Shown: positions 14,989-22,812, counted from the first letter of the stretch. The stretch is DNA of 26,494 nt from an uncultured Erythrobacteraceae bacterium (GCA_946482075.1 CAMLQG010000041.1:1-26494); one strand, 5' to 3'. The notes: generated by a model from the sequence alone, not told the origin. Made by a program: numbers and translations.

Positions 14989-15566
14989 AAAGCCGGCCTC
15001 AGCACCCGCAGGCTCTGCAACAGGGTGAGCAGGTGATCCCGCCCAAGCCTGCTCCAGACATTGTAGAGACAGGCTTCCCCGGCCACCCGCAGGTAAGCGA
15101 GCGATTCCTCATCTTTGCCGGACGGGTTCGCATCGCCATAGGGCGCCGCGCCGACGAGCCCGTATCCCGCGACGCTGCCTGCGGGCAGGCTGTCGTCGAG
15201 CGCGATCACGTAGGGCCATTGCGCCACCAGGGCACGGCGCTGTTCTTCCAGCGGGAGCTTGTCATCCTCCAGCAGGCCGACGCCCGCGAAGCCATAGGCG
15301 CTGCGCGTCCCCGGCAGGTCGAAGGCGACGGCCCAGCCGCCGGAAAATTCCGCCGGCCGCTGTGCGCCCTTGGCGCCACCATCGTCGACCAGGGCCAGGG
15401 GCGCGCATCTCGCGCGGTTCTCCGCCAGCGCCCAGCGGCTGATCGCCGTCCTTTCGCCGATCCAGGGGCGCGGCGGCTCGGATGCGAGTGCCGGCGTGGC
15501 CGCAGAAAGGAGCAGGCCGAAACCGACGGTGGACAGGATGCGGGACCATATCATGCCGCGCTGCAT
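14985..15566 (-). CDS. Secreted protein of unknown function (193 aa)
   Basis: A 193 aa protein with a clear signal peptide (ILSTVGFGLLLSAATPALA before SEPPRP). The mature part contains WALAENRARCAPLALVDDGG, AVAFDLPGTRSAYGFAGVGL, and a C-terminal GEACLYNVWSRLGRDHLLTL. Two cysteines, about residue 54 and about 166, could form a disulfide. I cannot assign a family. ATG 15566 has GGAAGG very close upstream; ATG 15554 is the alternative. It is divergent from the GMC oxidoreductase gene with a 69-base gap, and its stop overlaps the GTG of the decayed gene downstream, so the two once formed an operon. Confidence 0.75.
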   Translation of the reverse strand: MQRGMIWSRILSTVGFGLLLSAATPALASEPPRPWIGERTAISRWALAENRARCAPLALVDDGGAKGAQRPAEFSGGWAVAFDLPGTRSAYGFAGVGLLEDDKLPLEEQRRALVAQWPYVIALDDSLPAGSVAGYGLVGAAPYGDANPSGKDEESLAYLRVAGEACLYNVWSRLGRDHLLTLLQSLRVLRPAL

Positions 15567-15635
15567 AATCCTTCCGCGCGCGCATCGCCATTGCCAAGCT
15601 TGCGCGCGCGCCTTTCCCCGCCTTAAGGCAGGGCA

Positions 15636-17219
15636 GTGGAGCGGTTCGACTACATCATCGCAGGAGCCGGCAGCGCCGGATGCGTCCTGGCCAACCGGCT
15701 GAGCGCCGATCCGCGCAACCGCGTGCTGCTGCTCGAGGCCGGCGGCAATGACGACTACATCTGGGTCCGCGTGCCGGTGGGCTATCTCTACTGCATCGGC
15801 AATCCGCGCACCGACTGGTGCATGGATACGGATGCGGAGCCGGGCCTCAACGGACGCAGCCTGCGCTATCCACGCGGGCGCGTTCTGGGCGGCAGCTCGT
15901 CGATCAACGGCATGATCTATATGCGCGGGCAGGCGGCGGATTATGACGGCTGGCGACAGATGGGGATGACCGGCTGGGGTTGGGACGATGTCCTCCCCTA
16001 TTTCCTGCGGGCGGAAGACAATTGGCGGGGCAGCGGCCAGTTCCATGGCGTGGGCGGTGAGATCCGGGTGGAGCAGCAGCGCTTGCGCTGGAATATCCTC
16101 GACGCCTTCCAGCATGCCGCGGACGAGCACGGCATTCCCCCGTCACCCGACTTCAACTGCGGCGACAATGAGGGCTCCGGCCTGTTCGAGGTCACGCAGC
16201 GGCGCGGACGGCGGTGGAGTGCGGCCGACGCTTTCCTCAAGCCGGTGCGCCATCGGCCGAACCTGAAAGTGGCGACGGGGGCGCTGGTCGATCGCCTGAT
16301 CGTGGAGGAGGGCCGCGCGGTCGGTATCTCTTACCGGCTGGGCGCGGAGCTGCGCGAAGCGCGCGCCGATGGCGAAGTGCTGCTGGCGGCCGGCGCGATC
16401 GGATCGCCCGCGATACTGGAGCGCAGCGGCATCGGCGACGCGGCCCGGCTGGCCCAGCTCGGCATCGCGCCATGCGCGAACCTGCCCGATGTGGGCGACA
16501 ATCTGCAGGATCACTTGCAGATCCGCTGCGCCTGGAAAGTCTCCGGCGTCTCCACGCTCAACCGCCGCGCCGCGACGCCGTGGGGCAAGGCGCTGATCGG
16601 CATCGAATATCTCCTCAATCGCAGCGGCCCGATGGCGATGGCGCCGAGCCAGCTCGGCATGTTCGCGAAATCCGGGCCCGGCAAGGCGACCGCCGATCTC
16701 GAATATCATGTCCAGCCGCTGAGCCTGGCGGCCTTCGGCGGCGCGCTCGATCCCTTCCCGGCCTTCACTGCCAGCGTGTGCCATCTGCGGCCGACCAGCC
16801 GGGGCACCAGCCGCATCGCCAGTGCCGATCCGGCAGCCCATCCCGCGATACGGCCCAATTATCTCTCGACCGAGGAAGACCGGCAGGTCGCGCTTGCCGC
16901 CGTGCGCCTGACGCGCGCGATCGTGGCCCAGCCTGCCCTCGCGCGATACGCGCCGGAAGAATTGCGGCCCGGCGCCGGAATCACGGATGATGCGAGCCTG
17001 ATCAAGGCAGTGGGCGATATCGCCACGACCATCTTCCACCCCGTGGGCACCGCCGCCATGGGCCGCGTGGTCGATGAGCGGCTGCGCGTGAAAGGCGTGG
17101 AGGCGCTGCGCGTGATCGACGCGTCCGTGATGCCCACCATCACCTCAGGCAATACGAACGCGCCGGTGATGATGATCGCGGAAAAGGGCGCGGAAATGGT
17201 GCTGAAGGACGGGCATTGA
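15636..17219 (+). CDS. GMC-family FAD-dependent oxidoreductase (choline dehydrogenase-like)
   Basis: A 527 aa flavoprotein of the glucose-methanol-choline family, probably an alcohol dehydrogenase acting with FAD. It starts at GTG 15636 with AAGG seven bases upstream. The N-terminal dinucleotide fold is DYIIAGAGSAGCVLANRLS. GMC signature 1 is RGRVLGGSSSINGMIYMRG, signature 2 is GAIGSPAILERSGIG, and the active-site His lies in IFHPVGTAAMG (about 468) with Asn in SGNTNAPVMM (about 508). No signal peptide is present. BetA, AlkJ and polyethylene-glycol dehydrogenases all fall in this family, so substrate cannot be fixed; no betaine or alkane genes are adjacent. A palindromic repeat follows nine bases after the stop. 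Confidence 0.95.
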   Translation: MERFDYIIAGAGSAGCVLANRLSADPRNRVLLLEAGGNDDYIWVRVPVGYLYCIGNPRTDWCMDTDAEPGLNGRSLRYPRGRVLGGSSSINGMIYMRGQAADYDGWRQMGMTGWGWDDVLPYFLRAEDNWRGSGQFHGVGGEIRVEQQRLRWNILDAFQHAADEHGIPPSPDFNCGDNEGSGLFEVTQRRGRRWSAADAFLKPVRHRPNLKVATGALVDRLIVEEGRAVGISYRLGAELREARADGEVLLAAGAIGSPAILERSGIGDAARLAQLGIAPCANLPDVGDNLQDHLQIRCAWKVSGVSTLNRRAATPWGKALIGIEYLLNRSGPMAMAPSQLGMFAKSGPGKATADLEYHVQPLSLAAFGGALDPFPAFTASVCHLRPTSRGTSRIASADPAAHPAIRPNYLSTEEDRQVALAAVRLTRAIVAQPALARYAPEELRPGAGITDDASLIKAVGDIATTIFHPVGTAAMGRVVDERLRVKGVEALRVIDASVMPTITSGNTNAPVMMIAEKGAEMVLKDGH

Positions 17220-17227
17220 TTTTTCTT

Positions 17228-17313
17228 CCGTTCGTCCTGAGCTTGTCGAAGGACAGCTTTTCTTTCATTGGGAGAAGTGGAAAACGGTCCTTCGACAAGC
17301 TCAGGACGAACGG
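17228..17313. repeat. Large perfect palindromic repeat, 27-base arms
   Basis: The left arm (17228-17254) starts CCGTTCGTCCTGAGC and ends TGTCGAAGGAC; the right arm (17287-17313) is its exact reverse complement. The spacer of 32 bases is AT-richer. It lies between the GMC oxidoreductase and the convergent ABM-fold gene, and the right arm encodes the last codons and the stop of that gene. As a perfect long hairpin between convergent genes it probably also functions as a bidirectional transcript end. It belongs to the same family as 22813-22895. Confidence 0.92.
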
Positions 17314-17657
17314 GGTAAGCCAGTTTCGGGTTCCGCCCGCTCCAGCAGATCGTCGGTCACCTGCATCAGCAGCAGCGGCTCGTCCGCCCAGCCTTCCAGC
17401 GCATCGACGAAGGCCCGGCGCGTCTCCGCGTCGTCATAGACCATCTTCGCATCGAAGGCCGTCTGCCAGGTTTCCTTGTCGGGCCATTCTGCCACCCCGA
17501 TGAAGCGGATACGGCCGTCACTGCGATCCTCGCGATGAAGGCGCGAGCCCAGACTGCCATACTTCTCCCGGATCAACTCCGTACCCCGGCGCCAGGCCGC
17601 GCGGAACTGGTCCTCCTTGCCGGGTTTCACATCCCACCAATAGGCCGCGACATACAT
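17301..17657 (-). CDS. Dimeric alpha-beta barrel (ABM/NIPSNAP-like) protein
   Basis: A 118 aa cytoplasmic protein with the feel of the antibiotic-biosynthesis-monooxygenase/ferredoxin-like dimeric fold: a first strand MYVAAYWWDVKPGKEDQFRA, helix AAWRRGTELIREKYGS, strand RIRFIGVAEWPDKETWQTAF, helix YDDAETRRAFVDALEG. No catalytic activity can be inferred. ATG 17657 shares one base with the stop of the lipoprotein gene upstream (TGATG). The C-terminal PRSS and stop codon are encoded by the arm of a palindromic repeat, so the original end of the gene has been replaced. Family assignment is from fold-like pattern only. Confidence 0.65.
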   Translation of the reverse strand: MYVAAYWWDVKPGKEDQFRAAWRRGTELIREKYGSLGSRLHREDRSDGRIRFIGVAEWPDKETWQTAFDAKMVYDDAETRRAFVDALEGWADEPLLLMQVTDDLLERAEPETGLPRSS

Positions 17658-18070
17658 CAGCGGGCCTTGCGCGCCGCCTGCTCTTCCGGCGTAAGCTTGC
17701 GGATCATCCGGACCGCGCAGCGCTGCGGCGGCCCGCCGCCCGGCCCCGGCACGAGCAGGTCGACATCGATGCCGTTGCAGATCTGGCCGGGCCCGTTCTG
17801 GTCGAAGCCGATCGTTTCGGAAAAATTGAGATCGTGGCAGGGGCCGAACGTCTCGAAAAGGTAGGTCTGGCTGGGCCCGGTATGAACATAGATCCGGTCG
17901 GACCCGGCCTTGTCGTCGGGCGCATCGTTGAAACCGCTGACCTGCGACAGCCAGAAGCACTGCCGCCCCGAGGACACGGGCGAAGCGGACGCGCTTTCGG
18001 GCTGATCGGCCGGCGTGCAGGCCGCCAGCAGGACCACTGCCGCAGCCACTCCTGTGAGACGATAAAGCAT
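17657..18070 (-). CDS. Lipoprotein, DUF6491-like
   Basis: From ATG 18070 the protein is 137 aa with a lipoprotein signal peptide MLYRLTGVAAAVVLLAACTP; the lipobox cysteine is at 18. The mature part has RQCFWLSQVSGFNDAPDD, IYVHTGPSQTYLFETFGPC, LNFSETIGFD and QICNGIDVDLLVPG, a pattern of conserved cysteines and strands that resembles DUF6491 proteins. Function of that family is unknown. It is outer-membrane or inner-membrane lipid-anchored (the residue after Cys is Thr, not Asp). It is the second-last gene of a minus-strand run that begins at aquaporin or the DUF72 gene, and overlaps the ABM-fold gene by one base. Confidence 0.75.
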   Translation of the reverse strand: MLYRLTGVAAAVVLLAACTPADQPESASASPVSSGRQCFWLSQVSGFNDAPDDKAGSDRIYVHTGPSQTYLFETFGPCHDLNFSETIGFDQNGPGQICNGIDVDLLVPGPGGGPPQRCAVRMIRKLTPEEQAARKAR

Positions 18071-18131
18071 CACATGTCTCCCACGCAGTTCTCTTTCTTG
18101 GACAACACGCGCAATAGCGCGATGTTCCGCT

Positions 18132-18977
18132 TCAGCCCGCGATGCGGATGGGCGGCGGCAGGAAGACTTCCAGTTCCTCCACATCGCCGACCGCGCAGGG
18201 CCGCTGCCTGCGGTAAAGAAGGAAGGCGACCAGTCCGAACAGCCAGAAGAAGATCGTGCCCGCCGTCCAGCCCAGCCAGTCGCGCCTTTCGCTGATCGTC
18301 AGCGCCAGCACCGTATAGGCGATGACCGGGATCAGCAGCAGGAACAGGGTGATATGCGCCCACATCGCCGTCGTGCCGCGCTCCACCGCCGTGACACCGC
18401 GTTGGACGGCGACCTTGCGAGCGAACAGACGCATGACGGTGCCATAGGGGATTTCATCGGGCTTCTGAGGCTCGAGCTTGATCGGTTTCCGCTCGCCCAT
18501 CAGCCACACCCGCGTCTCGTAGAAGCGGCCGTATTTTCCCTCGATATATCCGCAGCGGATGCGCTGGACCATCGCGCTGTCGATCCGCAAATGCCCCTCC
18601 TGCGCGCCTGTCAGGGCGAGCGCGGCGCCCGACCATTCGCCCGTCACCGGCCCGCCGCGCAGGCCCGCGCGCTTCAGGCTGCGCGTCAGGCGCAGGATGC
18701 AGGTCGCCACTTCCGGCAGCGGCGCGGGCAGCGGCAGACCTTCGTCGCCCCAGCGCTTCTCCGCCCGCCGATGATGGAGGAAGGCGAGCATCAGGATCAC
18801 GCCGACGAGCCCGGCAAAGCCGCCGCCGATCATCCCGACGATCATCAGCGCATCGACCGCGGCCTGGGGATCGTCGGTCCTCGCGCCTTTGAGCTCCACC
18901 AGCAGCCAGATGGTGCCGCCGATGATCAGCGGCTCGAGCACCGCAAGGCCGACCAGCGCGCTCGTGGACCTCTTCAT
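18132..18977 (-). CDS. Four-helix membrane protein of unknown function
   Basis: A 281 aa protein with two N-terminal membrane helices (about 6-28 ALVGLAVLEPLIIGGTIWLL and 44-67 LMIVGMIGGGFAGLVGVILM), a soluble domain of about 130 residues (70-205) containing CGYIEGKYGRFYETRVWLMG, and two C-terminal helices (ITLFLLLIPVIAYTVLALTI and GTIFFWLFGLVAFLLYRRQ). The central domain resembles the DUF3592-type arrangement of a soluble module between helix pairs, but I cannot name a family. GGGGAAAGGG precedes the ATG. The gene follows the 78 aa membrane protein by 24 bases and precedes the lipoprotein by 61 bases. Confidence 0.75.
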   Translation of the reverse strand: MKRSTSALVGLAVLEPLIIGGTIWLLVELKGARTDDPQAAVDALMIVGMIGGGFAGLVGVILMLAFLHHRRAEKRWGDEGLPLPAPLPEVATCILRLTRSLKRAGLRGGPVTGEWSGAALALTGAQEGHLRIDSAMVQRIRCGYIEGKYGRFYETRVWLMGERKPIKLEPQKPDEIPYGTVMRLFARKVAVQRGVTAVERGTTAMWAHITLFLLLIPVIAYTVLALTISERRDWLGWTAGTIFFWLFGLVAFLLYRRQRPCAVGDVEELEVFLPPPIRIAG

Positions 18978-19001
18978 CGCCCTTTCCCCTATGCCGGCCC
19001 T

Positions 19002-19238
19002 CTATGTCGGCAGCGCCATCGCTATCACGATGATGAGCCACAACGGCACCGCCAGCCATACGCCCCAGCGCTGCTTCGCGAAGATCGCCGCGCTCGCCCC
19101 CAGCAGAACCAAGGCCACGCCCATCATGAAGCGGTCGCCCGCTTCCCTGGATGTCCCGCCATCCCAGCCCGCCGCGAACCAGGCATAGGCCAGCGTCAGC
19201 AGCGCAACAGCCGCCGACGCCAGCCCTAGGGCACGCAT
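19002..19238 (-). CDS. Small membrane protein with three helices (78 aa)
   Basis: A 78 aa hydrophobic protein: helix 1 LGLASAAVALLTLAYAWFAA, helix 2 FMMGVALVLLGASAAIFA, helix 3 WGVWLAVPLWLIIVIAMAL, joined by short charged loops (GWDGGTSREAGDR; KQR). No named family recognised. It lies 28 bases after aquaporin and 24 bases before the four-helix protein on the same strand, so it is probably in the same transcript. Possibly a partner or assembly factor of the next gene's product; that is inference from spacing only. Confidence 0.7.
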   Translation of the reverse strand: MRALGLASAAVALLTLAYAWFAAGWDGGTSREAGDRFMMGVALVLLGASAAIFAKQRWGVWLAVPLWLIIVIAMALPT

Positions 19239-19266
19239 GGCTGCCCCGCCACGTACCGCGGCCGGA

Positions 19267-19992
19267 TCAATGGGTCTCGGGGTCCTGGCCGATATTGCCG
19301 GGCGATTCCCCAGGCATCAGCAGGACGCGCCAGATCAGCCCGCCCAGCGCCCCGCCGGCGAGCGGCGCCACCCAGAATACCCAGAGCTGCCCGAGTGCGC
19401 CGGTCGTGGCGAACAGGGCGACGCCAGTGGACCGCGCCGGATTGACCGACGTGTTGGTGACCGGGATCGCGACGAGATGGATCAGCGTCAGCGCCAGGCC
19501 GATCGCCAGCGGTGCGAAACCCGGAGGAGCGGCCCGCGACGTCGAGCCGAGGATCACGATCAGGAAACCTGCCGTCAGGATCACTTCGATCAGGATGGCG
19601 GCTTGCAGCGAATAGCCGCCGGGCGAAAGATCGCCGAAGCCGTTCGACGCGAAACCGCCGGCTTCGAAGCCCGCTTTGCCTGAAGCCACCGCATAGAGCG
19701 CCGCGGCGGCCGCGATCGCGCCGGCGACCTGCGCGATCCAGTACAAGGGCAGGCTGCTCCAGGCAAACCGGTTGCCGATCGCAAGGCCAAGCGAAACCGC
19801 CGGGTTGAAATGCCCGCCCGAAATTCCGCCGACGGCATAGGCCATGGTCAGCACCGTCAGGCCGAATGCAAGCGAGACGCCCACGAAGCCGATCCCCAGT
19901 TCGGGGAAAGCCGCTGCGAGCACGGCCGACCCGCACCCTCCAAACACCAGCCAGAATGTACCGAAGAATTCGGCCGCAAGATTTCTGGTCAC
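19267..19992 (-). CDS. aqpZ: Aquaporin Z
   Basis: Water channel of the inner membrane. From GTG 19992 the protein is 241 aa and starts [20 protein letters not shown]. Both half-helix motifs are present: [11 protein letters not shown] (NPA 64-66) and [11 protein letters not shown] (NPA 184-186). The aromatic/arginine filter residues F43, H172, T181 and R187 match the E. coli AqpZ pattern, so a water-selective rather than glycerol channel is expected. The GTG is preceded by AGGAGG six bases upstream, which is better than the longer in-frame start. It follows the DUF72 gene by 83 bases and leads a run of small envelope genes. Confidence 0.96.
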   Translation of the reverse strand: MTRNLAAEFFGTFWLVFGGCGSAVLAAAFPELGIGFVGVSLAFGLTVLTMAYAVGGISGGHFNPAVSLGLAIGNRFAWSSLPLYWIAQVAGAIAAAAALYAVASGKAGFEAGGFASNGFGDLSPGGYSLQAAILIEVILTAGFLIVILGSTSRAAPPGFAPLAIGLALTLIHLVAIPVTNTSVNPARSTGVALFATTGALGQLWVFWVAPLAGGALGGLIWRVLLMPGESPGNIGQDPETH

Positions 19993-20075
19993 ACCTACCC
20001 TCCTGCACCTGTTGTTATTGGGTGGAGAATAGCTCGATCGCGAGATGTTCAAAAGTGGACGTTACAGACCATCCA

Positions 20076-20828
20076 CTATTTCGTGGCCAGTCTTTCGATC
20101 AGCGACTGGGCGGCGGCCGGCGCGCGTTCCTTGGCGCCGTTGATAAAATAGAGGAACACGTCGCGTCCGCCTTCGGCCCAAGCCCTCGCCTGCACGGCCC
20201 AGCGGTCAAGCTCCGCCGCGCTGTAGCCCGTCGGCTCATCCTCACGCGCGTTCTGCAGGCGCGCATAGGTGAAACCCGCCGTCTGCTCCTCGAAGCAGGG
20301 ATATTTCGCCGCATCGGCATAGACCACGGCCACGCCCGCCTTGCGCGCCAGGTCGAAGAACGCAGGGTCGCGGAAGCTTTCGTGCCGCGGTTCGATCGCA
20401 TGGCGCAGCGCAATGCCGTCCTGGCTTTCCGGCAAGAGGGCGAGGAACCCCGCGATATCATCGGCGTCGAACTGCTTGGTCGCGGCAAGCTGCCACAGGA
20501 TCGGGCCGAGCTTGCCGCCCAGTTCGCTGATCCCCTGGTTCACGAATTTCCCGATGCTTTCGCCCGCTTCGGCCAAGATCTTGCGATTCACGCAATAGCG
20601 GCTGGCCTTCAGGGAGAAGACGAAGCCGCCGGGCACGGCATCCCGCCATTTGGCGAAGCTTGCAGGGCTCTGCCCGCGATAGAACGTGCCGTTGATCTCG
20701 TCCGCCGTCAGCCGCTCGCCCAGATAGGCCAGTTCCTTCGCATGGGGCAGGCCGGGCGGATAGAAAGTCCCGCGCCACGGCTCATAGGTCCAGCCGCCTA
20801 TACCGACGCGGATCGTGCCCTGGCCCAT
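20076..20828 (-). CDS. DUF72-family (YecE-like) barrel protein
   Basis: A 250 aa DUF72 protein, a TIM-barrel-like family of unknown biochemical role. From ATG 20828 it reads MGQGTIRVGIGGWTYEPWRG, followed by the family pattern TADEINGTFYRGQSPASFAKW, VFSLKASRY, LGPILWQLAA, IEPRHESF and TYARLQN. Length is typical. GGAGGGAG precedes the ATG; the longer upstream extension runs through the lipoprotein gene and is not credible. It lies 16 bases after the Ivy-like lipoprotein gene on the same strand, so it may share that transcript. Confidence 0.92.
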   Translation of the reverse strand: MGQGTIRVGIGGWTYEPWRGTFYPPGLPHAKELAYLGERLTADEINGTFYRGQSPASFAKWRDAVPGGFVFSLKASRYCVNRKILAEAGESIGKFVNQGISELGGKLGPILWQLAATKQFDADDIAGFLALLPESQDGIALRHAIEPRHESFRDPAFFDLARKAGVAVVYADAAKYPCFEEQTAGFTYARLQNAREDEPTGYSAAELDRWAVQARAWAEGGRDVFLYFINGAKERAPAAAQSLIERLATK

Positions 20829-20844
20829 CGCCGCTCCCTCCGTC

Positions 20845-21327
20845 TCAAGGATTGCAGTTGGCGCCGCCCTTGCGCACCCGGCCGTCAGACGAGAAGATTC
20901 GTGCCTTGCCGCCATTCCGGCCGGCCTTGAAATAGCAGATATCGGCGGCCGAGCCGTCCGGCGTGATCTGCACCAGCCATTGGTGAGCGCCGCAATCATG
21001 CTGCTGGCATCCCCAGGCGGTGACCTTGCCGCCCTTCATCACGATCGCGCTGGAAGGGCCGTCCACCGTCAGGATCGCATCGCGCGCGGCCTGATCGGTC
21101 ACCGTCCGGGCGACCGCAGCCCTCACCGTGGGATTCTGGTTCCATGTGTAGCCATTCACCTGATCGAACGGCCATTTGCCGACATAGGCCGAGAGGCTGC
21201 CGCCCGCCGGCGCGGCAGCGGGCGCTGCGGCTTGGGCGGTATCGCTGGTCTGTGCCGCTTCCGACGCATCCCCGCCGCAGGCGGCGAGCAGCGCGAGCGG
21301 GCCGAGCCAGGCCAGTCTAGCCATCAT
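20845..21327 (-). CDS. Lipoprotein with an Ivy-like (vertebrate-lysozyme inhibitor) motif
   Basis: A 160 aa lipoprotein: signal peptide MMARLAWLGPLALLAAC with the lipobox cysteine at 17, an Ala-rich linker to about 45, then a domain of about 110 residues. Residues 107-112 are CQQHDC inside VTAWGCQQHDCGAHQWLVQI. The Ivy family is defined by a loop of the form CKPHDC that enters the lysozyme active site, followed by hydrophobic strands, and the context here matches it well. The preceding SAYVGKWPFDQ and GPSSAIVMKGGKV fit the Ivy core. I infer a periplasmic or lipid-anchored inhibitor of lysozyme or of endogenous lytic enzymes. It is 27 bases after a second lipoprotein gene that may have a related role. 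Confidence 0.7.
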   Translation of the reverse strand: MMARLAWLGPLALLAACGGDASEAAQTSDTAQAAAPAAAPAGGSLSAYVGKWPFDQVNGYTWNQNPTVRAAVARTVTDQAARDAILTVDGPSSAIVMKGGKVTAWGCQQHDCGAHQWLVQITPDGSAADICYFKAGRNGGKARIFSSDGRVRKGGANCNP

Positions 21328-21354
21328 TCCATCCTTTCCCTTTTCGCGCCCCGC

Positions 21355-21810
21355 TCAAGGCCGCGCCGGTTCGGCGAGCGGCTGCTTGTCGGTCCAGGCG
21401 CAGCCGCTGCGCAACTCGCCCGCCGCCAGCCGCAGCGTGGCGGCGAAGGGATAGGTGCGGTCCGACATCCCGTCGCTGCAGCTGCCCGGCGTTATCGCCA
21501 GGGTGAAGTCCTGCCCTTCGAGCTTGCCGGTGAAGGATATCCCGTTGCGCCCGGCGAAGCGCGCCACCGTGGCAGTCACGCCATCGGGGTTTTCCATCGG
21601 CTTGTAGGTCAGCACCGTACCCTTGACCTCGCCGCCCCAGAACGGCTCCGTCCCGCTGAAATACACCGTCTCGCTTTCGCCGATGCCGGCATAGGGCGTG
21701 TGCGACTGGCTGTCGCCCGGGACGTCGCCCGCGCCATGCCCGCCATGGCAGGCGGTGACAGCCAGCGCGAACAGCGGCGCGGCAGCGAGGCGGAAGGGGC
21801 GAGGGGTCAT
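21355..21810 (-). CDS. Lipoprotein with GTEPFW domain (COG3650-like)
   Basis: A 151 aa lipoprotein from ATG 21810: signal peptide MTPRPFRLAAAPLFALAVTAC with a VTAC lipobox, a Gly/His/Asp-rich linker, then a domain with SGTEPFWGGEVKGTVLTYKP and CSDGMSDRTYPFAATLRL. The GTEPFW and CSDGMSDRxYPF motifs are those of the uncharacterised COG3650 group, which I recall as sometimes associated with the C-type lysozyme inhibitor domain MliC. No MliC domain is present here. The longer upstream start at 21852 is not favoured because it hides the signal peptide. It precedes the Ivy-like gene by 27 bases, probably one operon. Confidence 0.75.
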   Translation of the reverse strand: MTPRPFRLAAAPLFALAVTACHGGHGAGDVPGDSQSHTPYAGIGESETVYFSGTEPFWGGEVKGTVLTYKPMENPDGVTATVARFAGRNGISFTGKLEGQDFTLAITPGSCSDGMSDRTYPFAATLRLAAGELRSGCAWTDKQPLAEPARP

Positions 21811-21952
21811 AGGCCGAGGATAGACCTGCGGGCGGCGCTTGCCCACCCCCAACCGTTACAGCTTCGCAGGCCTGCGGCTCCCCGCGAGCGGGAAGGGAGC
21901 GAGACTGGCCGCGCCTCAGGCCCGGCCGGTCGCGGCGGGGTGGGCAGGTGCA

Positions 21953-22369
21953 TCAGCCCTTCTTCCCCGGTTTCGCCTCGTTCAGCGCCACCGCTTCGCG
22001 CACCAGCGCCTTGAAGGCCTCGACATCCACCGCCTCGCCCTCGCGGATATCGATCGCCCGCCTGGCATTGCCCTCCAGGCTCGCATTGAACACGCCCGCC
22101 GGATCGGGCAGCGCCGCACCCTTCGCAAAGGTCAGCTTGATGTAGTCCTTGTAGCTTTCGCCGGTGCAGATGATCCCCGCATGCTCCCACACCGGCACGC
22201 CGGCGGGGTTGCTCGGCTTGCGCCATTTCACGGTCTCCACCACTTGCGGGTCGGCTTCGTGGATCAGCCTGCGCATCGCCGCCAGCGCGGGCCCGCGCCA
22301 GCCGTCCAATTCGGCGATCTTGCAGTCCACCAGTTCGGACGCGCCAGGATTTTTGGGTCTCTCGCTCAC
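21953..22369 (-). CDS. DUF1801-family protein (second of a tandem pair)
   Basis: A 138 aa cytoplasmic DUF1801 protein, related to YdhG/IscA-frataxin-like folds of unknown function. From GTG 22369 it reads VSERPKNPGASELVDCKIAE, then MRRLIHEADPQVVETVKWRK, the family core PVWEHAGIICTGESYKDYIK, and a Lys-rich end AKPGKKG. The GTG overlaps the stop of the preceding DUF1801 gene by four bases and has GGAGAG upstream. The two products share the VKW and DIREGEA.D segments and probably arose by duplication. Confidence 0.85.
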   Translation of the reverse strand: MSERPKNPGASELVDCKIAELDGWRGPALAAMRRLIHEADPQVVETVKWRKPSNPAGVPVWEHAGIICTGESYKDYIKLTFAKGAALPDPAGVFNASLEGNARRAIDIREGEAVDVEAFKALVREAVALNEAKPGKKG

Positions 22370-22791
22370 ATCTTCTCTCCCGACAGCTTGCTGGCTTGGC
22401 GGACCCAGTCGGCGAATTGCACCGCGTCGAACGCGCCTTCGCGGATATCGAGATAGCGGACATGCACCATCTTCGATGTGCCTGGCGGCACGGGATCGAG
22501 CGAGGCGCCTTGGAAGAACGTCACTTTCACGTAATGGGTGAAGCAATGCATGCCGAGGAACCAGTGCTTCTGCTCGTCCAGTCCGTCATCCACGCCGTAG
22601 AGCGGCGTGTTCCACTTCACCGCCTTCCGCACGCCCGGCACCTCGCGCGCCACGATCGCATCGATCTGCGCCCCGAGCGCGCTCTTCCAGCCAGGCATGG
22701 CGGCAATATAGGCCTGCACCGGCCCATCGCCATGCCCCTTGGCGATCTGCGGATTGCCCCCTGACAGGAGCCTGGGTGGGTCTTCGGGCAT
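22366..22791 (-). CDS. DUF1801-family protein (first of a tandem pair)
   Basis: A 141 aa DUF1801 protein. From ATG 22791: MPEDPPRLLSGGNPQIAKGH, then YIAAMPGWKSALGAQIDAIV, the core VRKAVKWNTPLYGV and WFLGMHCFTHYVKVTFFQGA, and YLDIREGAFDAVQFADWVRQ. The reading frame remains open upstream through a palindromic repeat (giving VRPELVEGP and LRQAQGERTER), which is a typical false extension from such repeats. ATG 22791 is therefore preferred although its ribosome site is weak. It is translationally coupled to the second DUF1801 gene through a GTGA overlap. Confidence 0.85.
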   Translation of the reverse strand: MPEDPPRLLSGGNPQIAKGHGDGPVQAYIAAMPGWKSALGAQIDAIVAREVPGVRKAVKWNTPLYGVDDGLDEQKHWFLGMHCFTHYVKVTFFQGASLDPVPPGTSKMVHVRYLDIREGAFDAVQFADWVRQASKLSGEKM

Positions 22792-22812
22792 AAACGCGCG
22801 CAGCCTCTCGGT

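Noticed and set aside
19866..20930. 354-codon plus-strand open frame opposite the DUF72 and aquaporin genes
   Set aside because: Antisense shadow of recognised genes; no family motif and low-complexity composition.
20815..22014. 399-codon plus-strand open frame opposite the two lipoproteins
   Set aside because: The minus-strand genes have signal peptides, lipoboxes and family motifs, the plus-strand frame has none.
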